Assembly: GCF_013415905.1 (NCBI RefSeq)
Contig: NZ_CP058909.1
Location: forward strand, 5,022,001 to 5,086,000
DNA: 64,000 nt
Origin: Halosimplex pelagicum
Lineage (GTDB): Archaea; Halobacteriota; Halobacteria; Halobacteriales; Haloarculaceae
Reading direction: 5' to 3'
The stretch's first letter is position 1, and every line of letters starts with the position of its first letter. Positions 59,950-64,000 of this stretch are shown one piece after another. Position numbers and translations under genes: made by a program. The notes under the pieces are model-generated. The model worked only from the letters and a program-made list of their open reading frames with translations, was not told the DNA's origin and made no database searches.

Positions 59950-60362
59950 GGGCTATCGTTCCGGATTACCCGTACATAAATCATGCGGTTCCGGAGGCCA
60001 CAGGTGGCTCTGTCGGCCGCCGATCGGGCCCGACGTGCCGAGGTATCCACCCGAGTCCGACCAGTCGTCACGTGATACCGCACCGGCGTTTCGTTGAGTG
60101 TAACCTTCGTTCACTATAGATGGACCGAAGTTCGGAAACGGGGCCCGCGGGAGGGGGCCGTCGCTACCGCGCGGCGGGGGACGGCCGGCGGGGGACGGTC
60201 AGCGGAGGTCGGTCGGCGGGACCGGGATCGGCACCGGGAGACGACGGGCGCATCGGCGGTCGTGTCAGGTGCTACGGGGACGGAGACTCCGAGGAGAACG
60301 GCGAACCGCGTGGTCGCCCGAGCGGGCGACCGGGCACAGAGTTACGGAGGTCGTCGGTGGCC
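59950..60362. other. 413-bp intergenic region with transporter promoter
   Basis: No gene is supported. The right-hand part is GC-rich with repeated GCGGGGGACGG motifs (near 60172-60197). The left part contains the TATA box of the binding-protein gene (59975-59982). An open frame from 60120 continues as antisense of the GH51 gene and was rejected. Confidence 0.55.
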
Positions 60363-61859
60363 TTACTCGACGGAGATGCCGGCGACCGTCGCGGGGGCCA
60401 GCTCCGCGGTCACGGTGCCGTCGCCGTCGACGCTCACGTCGAGGTCGTCGGCGGCGAACGCGTCGGCGTTGTCGGCGTCGACTTCCAGGTCGGGCTCCTG
60501 GCCCTCGAAGAGGACCTGTGCGTCGATGTCGTCGCCCGTCGCGTCCTCGACGGTGAACTCGACGGTGTGGCTCGCGCGGGTGTCGAGGTTCGTCGCGGTG
60601 ACGTACACCTCGCCGTCGTCGTCGACCGACGCGGAGGCGCCGACCAGCGGCAGCTCCTCGTCGTCGACCTCGCGGGTCGGCGTCTCGATCGACGTGGTGA
60701 CGGCCTCGTTGCCCTTGTGGGGGGCGTAGAGGTCGTAGACGCGGTAGGTCGGGCGCGCGAACGCGTCGTCGCCCTGGGTCTCGATCAGGCACTGGAGGAC
60801 GTTGACCGTCTGGGCGATGTTGGACATCGTCATCACGTCGGCGTGGTCGTTGAAGATGTCGAGCACCGCGGCGGCCGACAGCGCGTCGAGGACGGTGCCG
60901 GGCTGTTCGAGGCCGCTACCGCCCTGGGCCTCGGGGTGCCACGACCCCCACTCGTCGATGATGACGCCGATGTCCCGCGTCGTCGAGAACGCGTTGATCG
61001 CGGAGGCGAGCCGCTCGATGTGGTGGTCCATCTCCAGGGCCTCGACGAGGAACTGGTCGTAGTCGTCCTCGTCGGACTCGGAGACGGTCATCGTCCGGCC
61101 GTAGTAGTGGTGCAGGGTCAGGTGGTCCAGCGGGAACTCGACGCCCCACTTGGGGTCGGAGACCTCCTCCATGAAGCGGTGGTTCCACTCGTGGTTCTCG
61201 AACCCACAGGCGATCAGATCCAGGTCGTAGTCGAGCATGTGGGCGCTCTGGGTGCCGACGTAGGTGGCGAACCGGCGGTACTCGCGGGCGTACTGCTCGG
61301 GGGACATCTGGCCGCCACAGCCCCAGTTCTCGTTGCCCAGACCCCAGTACTTCACGTCGTAGGGCTCCTCGCGACCGTTATCTCGGCGGCGGTCGGCGAG
61401 TTCGGTGTCGCCGTCGTAGTTGCAGTACTCGACCCAGTTGGCGGCCTCCTGGGGGTCGCCCGAGCCGACGTTGGCGGCGAGGTACGGCTCGGTGCCGATG
61501 CGCTCGCAGAGTTCGAGGAACTCGTCGGTGCCGAAGGCGTTGGACTCCTCGGGGATCATCTCGCGGCCCTGCCCCCAGAAGAGGTTCCGGCGCCGCGGGC
61601 GGTCCTCACGCGGACCGACGCCGTCCTCCCAGTGGTAGTCGTCGGCGAAACAGCCGCCGGGCCAGCGCAGCACCGGCAGCTCCAGGTCGGCGAGCAGTTC
61701 GACGACGTCCTCGCGGAACCCCTCCTCGTCGACGCTGTCGTCCGTCCAGATCCCGTCGTAGATACAGCGGCCGAGGTGTTCGGCGAAGTGCCCGTGGACC
61801 TCGGGCTCGATACGGTCGATACCGGCTTCTGTGTGTACTGTAACGCGAGCGTCCGTCAT
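60363..61859 (-). CDS. GH51 alpha-L-arabinofuranosidase (cytoplasmic)
   Basis: A 498-residue GH51 enzyme. Barrel blocks VLRWPGGCFADDYHWEDGVGP (62-82) and EPYLAANVGSG, acid/base Glu177 in GLGNENWG and nucleophile Glu303 in IIDEWGSWH are complete, followed by the C-terminal beta-sandwich. No signal peptide; it releases arabinose from imported oligosaccharides. It lies 413 bases from the transporter operon in the same direction. A TATA-like TTTTATGATA (about 61884-61893) precedes the ATG by about 27 bases. Confidence 0.94.
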   Translation of the reverse strand: MTDARVTVHTEAGIDRIEPEVHGHFAEHLGRCIYDGIWTDDSVDEEGFREDVVELLADLELPVLRWPGGCFADDYHWEDGVGPREDRPRRRNLFWGQGREMIPEESNAFGTDEFLELCERIGTEPYLAANVGSGDPQEAANWVEYCNYDGDTELADRRRDNGREEPYDVKYWGLGNENWGCGGQMSPEQYAREYRRFATYVGTQSAHMLDYDLDLIACGFENHEWNHRFMEEVSDPKWGVEFPLDHLTLHHYYGRTMTVSESDEDDYDQFLVEALEMDHHIERLASAINAFSTTRDIGVIIDEWGSWHPEAQGGSGLEQPGTVLDALSAAAVLDIFNDHADVMTMSNIAQTVNVLQCLIETQGDDAFARPTYRVYDLYAPHKGNEAVTTSIETPTREVDDEELPLVGASASVDDDGEVYVTATNLDTRASHTVEFTVEDATGDDIDAQVLFEGQEPDLEVDADNADAFAADDLDVSVDGDGTVTAELAPATVAGISVE

Positions 61860-62037
61860 GCAGTCGTATGGTATTCGATAGCGGTATCATAAAACGATCG
61901 GTCGCTCCGGCCGCGGACCGACTGCGACGGCCACCGGTGGCGTCGCTGTTCGAACCGGTACGTCTCTACCGGGGCCAGTGGGCTCGCCGCCGACCGCCGT
62001 GTGTGTCCCGAGTAGCGGGTGAAGCCGGGGCGTTCGC

Positions 62038-62907
62038 TTACAGCTGCTCGACGGTGTTGGTGAGGACGCCGATGTCCTCGATCTCGATGCTGATCACGTC
62101 GTCTTCCTCGAGGGACACGTCGTCCGGGACCATGATCGAGGTACCGGTCAGCAGGACGCTCGCCTCGGGGACCTCGTTGTAGCGGGTGTAGTAGTCGACC
62201 AGTTCCTCGCAGGTCCGGACGAGCTCGGCGGTCGAGGTCCCCTCCTCGAAGACCGTCTCGCCGTCGCGCTCGATCGACATGTGCATCTCCAGGTCGAGCG
62301 GGTCCCCGACCGTGTCACCGGTGGCGATACAGGGGCCGATAGCGCAGTTCTTCGCGTAGATCTTGCTCTGGGGCAGGTACAGCAGGTTCTCGCGCTCGAT
62401 CGAGCGGCTACACATGTCGTTGCCGACGGTGAACCCGACGATCTCCTCGTCGTAGAGGACGATCGTCATCTCCGGCTCGGGGGCGTCCCAGTCGGAGTCG
62501 CCGCGGATCCCGACGCGGTCGTTCGGGCCGACGGTCCGACTCGGCGTCGCCTTGAAGTACACTTCCGGACGGTCGCCCTCGTAGGCCTCCAGGTAGGACT
62601 CGGCGAGCCCGCCCTCCTCCTGGCGGGCCTCCTGACTGATGGAGTAGGTGACACCGGCCGCCCAGACCTCGTCGGGATCGATCGGGCGAACGAGGTCGTC
62701 CTCGACCGACGCGAGTTCGATCGTCGGCGCCTCCTCGACCAGTCCGCGCGCCACGTCGTCGACGGTCCTGTCGGTCAGCGACGCGGCCGACGCGAGTTCG
62801 AGAAACGATGTCGGCTCGGCCTCCGTCTCCGAGAGATCGTACGCGGCCGACTCGTCCGCTGCGATCAGTGAGATGGATCCGCCCCGGTCGCTGCGATAAT
62901 AACGCAT
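62038..62907 (-). CDS. 2-keto-3-deoxy-pentonate dehydratase (XacE-like, FAH family)
   Basis: A 289-residue fumarylacetoacetate-hydrolase-fold enzyme beginning MRYYRSDRGG. The family blocks are WAAGVTYSISQEARQEE, PEVYFKATPSRTVGP, EPEMTIVLY (metal-binding Glu residues) and GFTVGNDMCSRSIE, then SKIYAKNCAIGPCI. In Haloferax, XacE of this family converts 2-keto-3-deoxyxylonate or arabinonate to alpha-ketoglutarate semialdehyde in the oxidative pentose pathway. With two arabinofuranosidases nearby, an L-arabinose role fits. I chose the ATG at 62907 because it starts the conserved MRYY block. Confidence 0.86.
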   Translation of the reverse strand: MRYYRSDRGGSISLIAADESAAYDLSETEAEPTSFLELASAASLTDRTVDDVARGLVEEAPTIELASVEDDLVRPIDPDEVWAAGVTYSISQEARQEEGGLAESYLEAYEGDRPEVYFKATPSRTVGPNDRVGIRGDSDWDAPEPEMTIVLYDEEIVGFTVGNDMCSRSIERENLLYLPQSKIYAKNCAIGPCIATGDTVGDPLDLEMHMSIERDGETVFEEGTSTAELVRTCEELVDYYTRYNEVPEASVLLTGTSIMVPDDVSLEEDDVISIEIEDIGVLTNTVEQL

Positions 62908-62923
62908 ACTGCTCCATCGTGAG

Positions 62924-62950
62924 TTCGACAATATAAAGATTGTTATCGAA
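62924..62950 (-). promoter_or_regulatory. promoter and candidate operator of the dehydratase gene
   Basis: A TATA box (ATATAAAG on the plus strand, 62931-62938) lies about 26 bases before the ATG at 62907. It is framed by an inverted repeat: ACAAT (62928-62932) and ATTGT (62939-62943), extended less perfectly by TTCG and CGAA at the outside. An IclR regulator could bind here. Confidence 0.5.
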
Positions 62951-63090
62951 CCGGTTTCACGTCTGACGGATCGTCGCGGGCGAGTCGGCCGACAGCCACC
63001 GCGGCCCGGCTGTCGTGCCAACCCGACCCACCGTCCGACGATCTCGGATGGGGATGTGACACCGTGGCACGCGGCGGCCCGGCGAGCCGC

Positions 63091-63852
63091 TCAGGTGTGC
63101 TGGAGGTTGACTTCGATGATGTTCGCGGTGCTGAGCACCTCGGAGGGGATCTCCTCCTCGAAGCGCTGGCCGTTCATCCGGCTTTTCGGCGCGGAGACGC
63201 TGACGCCGCCGACGACTCGGTCCTCGGTCGTGATCGGGGCGGCGACGCAGCGGACGCCGTCGACCCGCTCCTCGTCGTCGATCGCGTAGCCGCGCTCGCG
63301 GATCTCCGACAGTTCCGCCTCGAGCTCCTCGCGGTCGGTGATCGTCTCGGCGGTCACCGGTTCGAGCCCGTGCTCGTCGACGATAGCGTCCCGCTTGTCC
63401 GCGGAGACCTCCGCGAGGATCGCCTTCCCCATCGCCGTCGTGTGCAGGTCGACCTCCATCCCCTCGTAGGTGTCCAGGTACACCGACTGGGAGCCTTTGA
63501 CCTTGTAGAGGAAGATGCCGCGGCCGTTCTCCTCGACCATCAGGTTCGCGTGCTCGCCGGTGTCGCTGGCCAGCTCCCTGACTTCGGCCTCCGCGACCTG
63601 GAACAGTTGTGAACTCGCGCGTGCGCGACCCCCGAGGTTGAGAAAGCGGACGCTCACGCGAAACTCCCGCCCGTCCTTGACGAGATAGCCCGCGTCCGTG
63701 AGCGTCTTCAGGTGGTCGTGGACCGTGCTCTGGGGCTTCTCGAACTGCTCGACGACTTCCGACAGCGTCGCACCGCCCATCCCGTGGACCGCCTCGACGA
63801 TGTCGAGGCTCGTCGCGGTCGATTTGATGGGCGGGTCGCGTTCGGCGTGCAT
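63091..63852 (-). CDS. IclR-family regulator (XacR-like)
   Basis: A 253-residue IclR protein: winged helix (STATSLDIVEAVHGMGGATLSEVVEQFEKPQSTVHDHLKTL) and effector domain with HTTAMGKAILAEV, AIDDEERVDGVRCVAAPI and VGGVSVSAPKSRM. XacR, the activator of xylose/arabinose genes in Haloferax, belongs to this family, and this gene lies beside the XacE-like dehydratase and divergent from a gene at the window edge. A palindromic ATTAAT (63878-63883) is at the -27 place for the ATG at 63852. Confidence 0.88.
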   Translation of the reverse strand: MHAERDPPIKSTATSLDIVEAVHGMGGATLSEVVEQFEKPQSTVHDHLKTLTDAGYLVKDGREFRVSVRFLNLGGRARASSQLFQVAEAEVRELASDTGEHANLMVEENGRGIFLYKVKGSQSVYLDTYEGMEVDLHTTAMGKAILAEVSADKRDAIVDEHGLEPVTAETITDREELEAELSEIRERGYAIDDEERVDGVRCVAAPITTEDRVVGGVSVSAPKSRMNGQRFEEEIPSEVLSTANIIEVNLQHT

Positions 63853-63973
63853 ACCCGACCTACGGGGCCGGGCCCTCATTAATCGTCCGGCATCGTCGGA
63901 CGGCGTCGCGACCGCAGACGTTCGGCCCGGACCGGCATCTTTAAGTAATTTCTCGGGCGCTACTCGACTGAGT
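63853..63973. promoter_or_regulatory. divergent promoter region at the right edge
   Basis: A 121-base gap between the IclR gene and a rightward gene. Each side has a TATA-like block about 27 bases from its ATG: ATTAAT (63878-63883) and TTTAAGTA (63940-63947). TACTC-GACT-GAGTA (63961-63974) is an inverted repeat that reaches the rightward start codon. Confidence 0.5.
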
Positions 63974-64000
63974 ATGTCAGACGTAGAAATCACCGACGTG
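63974..64000 (+). CDS. start of a rightward gene, cut by the window edge
   Basis: An ATG at 63974 opens MSDVEITDV and the frame continues past the end of the window. A TATA-like TTTAAGTA at 63940-63947 is 27 bases upstream. The first residues resemble the opening of enolase-superfamily sugar-acid dehydratases (mandelate-racemase type, often ITDV), which would supply the pentonate dehydratase missing from the visible pathway. Nine residues are too few to be sure. Confidence 0.5.

Noticed and set aside
60120..61892. 590-residue plus-strand ORF opposite the GH51 gene
   Set aside because: Antisense shadow; the first 240 bases are intergenic and the rest mirrors GH51.

Overview
The window is a 64-kb piece of a haloarchaeal (class Halobacteria) chromosome. 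GC is very high, the proteins are strongly acidic, and there are Tat-dependent lipoproteins, a PGF-CTERM-like surface anchor, a HalOD1 domain, an archaeal CheF, a type II GAPDH, RdfA with an archaea-specific SMC-like protein, and Haloferax-type pentose catabolism. Many genes have a TATA-like element about 27 bases before the start codon, as expected for leaderless haloarchaeal transcripts. No rRNA, tRNA, CRISPR array or insertion sequence was recognised. Genus was not assigned.

From 0 to 23.5 kb the content is mostly housekeeping: an NAD-dependent epimerase, a phosphodiesterase, type II GAPDH, two tandem paralogous lipoproteins, a YprB-like exonuclease, an arylsulfotransferase-like protein, the RdfA/SMC-like pair, a Zn/Cd-type P-ATPase, a TIGR00300 (LOR/SDH) enzyme, a BGTF-like surface protein, PanB, an orphan iron-type binding lipoprotein behind an IdeR/DtxR-like iron box, an S66 peptidase, a [2Fe-2S] ferredoxin and endonuclease III.

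From 23.5 to 46.4 kb there are more accessory elements: a lower-GC winged-helix/Doc-Fic protein facing an unlisted 30-residue ORF, a solitary CheF, a CAF17/YgfZ protein, a small-gene cluster with HalOD1, an Lrp/AsnC regulator, a geranylgeranyl-reductase-like flavoprotein, a BNR-repeat protein, an Mrr-like protein with a fresh 72-bp internal duplication, a UPF0175/PIN toxin-antitoxin pair, UvrA, a LURP-one protein, an MFS transporter, a surface protein interrupted at a run of eight G, a PfkB sugar kinase with an altered active site, two adjacent palindromic repeat elements in opposite orientation, MutL and a NUDIX protein.

From 46.5 kb to the right edge lies a probable arabinan or arabino-oligosaccharide utilisation locus. 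It holds a Gfo/Idh/MocA oxidoreductase, an IclR regulator, a Tat-exported GH51-like glycosidase with an Asn/Gly-rich tail, a cytoplasmic GH127 beta-L-arabinofuranosidase, a complete Opp/Dpp-type ABC importer, a cytoplasmic GH51 alpha-L-arabinofuranosidase, a 2-keto-3-deoxy-pentonate dehydratase (XacE type), a second IclR regulator, and the first bases of a divergent gene. The inferred flow is: polymer cut outside the cell, oligosaccharides imported by the ABC system, residues released by GH127 and GH51, and L-arabinose oxidised to alpha-ketoglutarate by the haloarchaeal oxidative pentose pathway.
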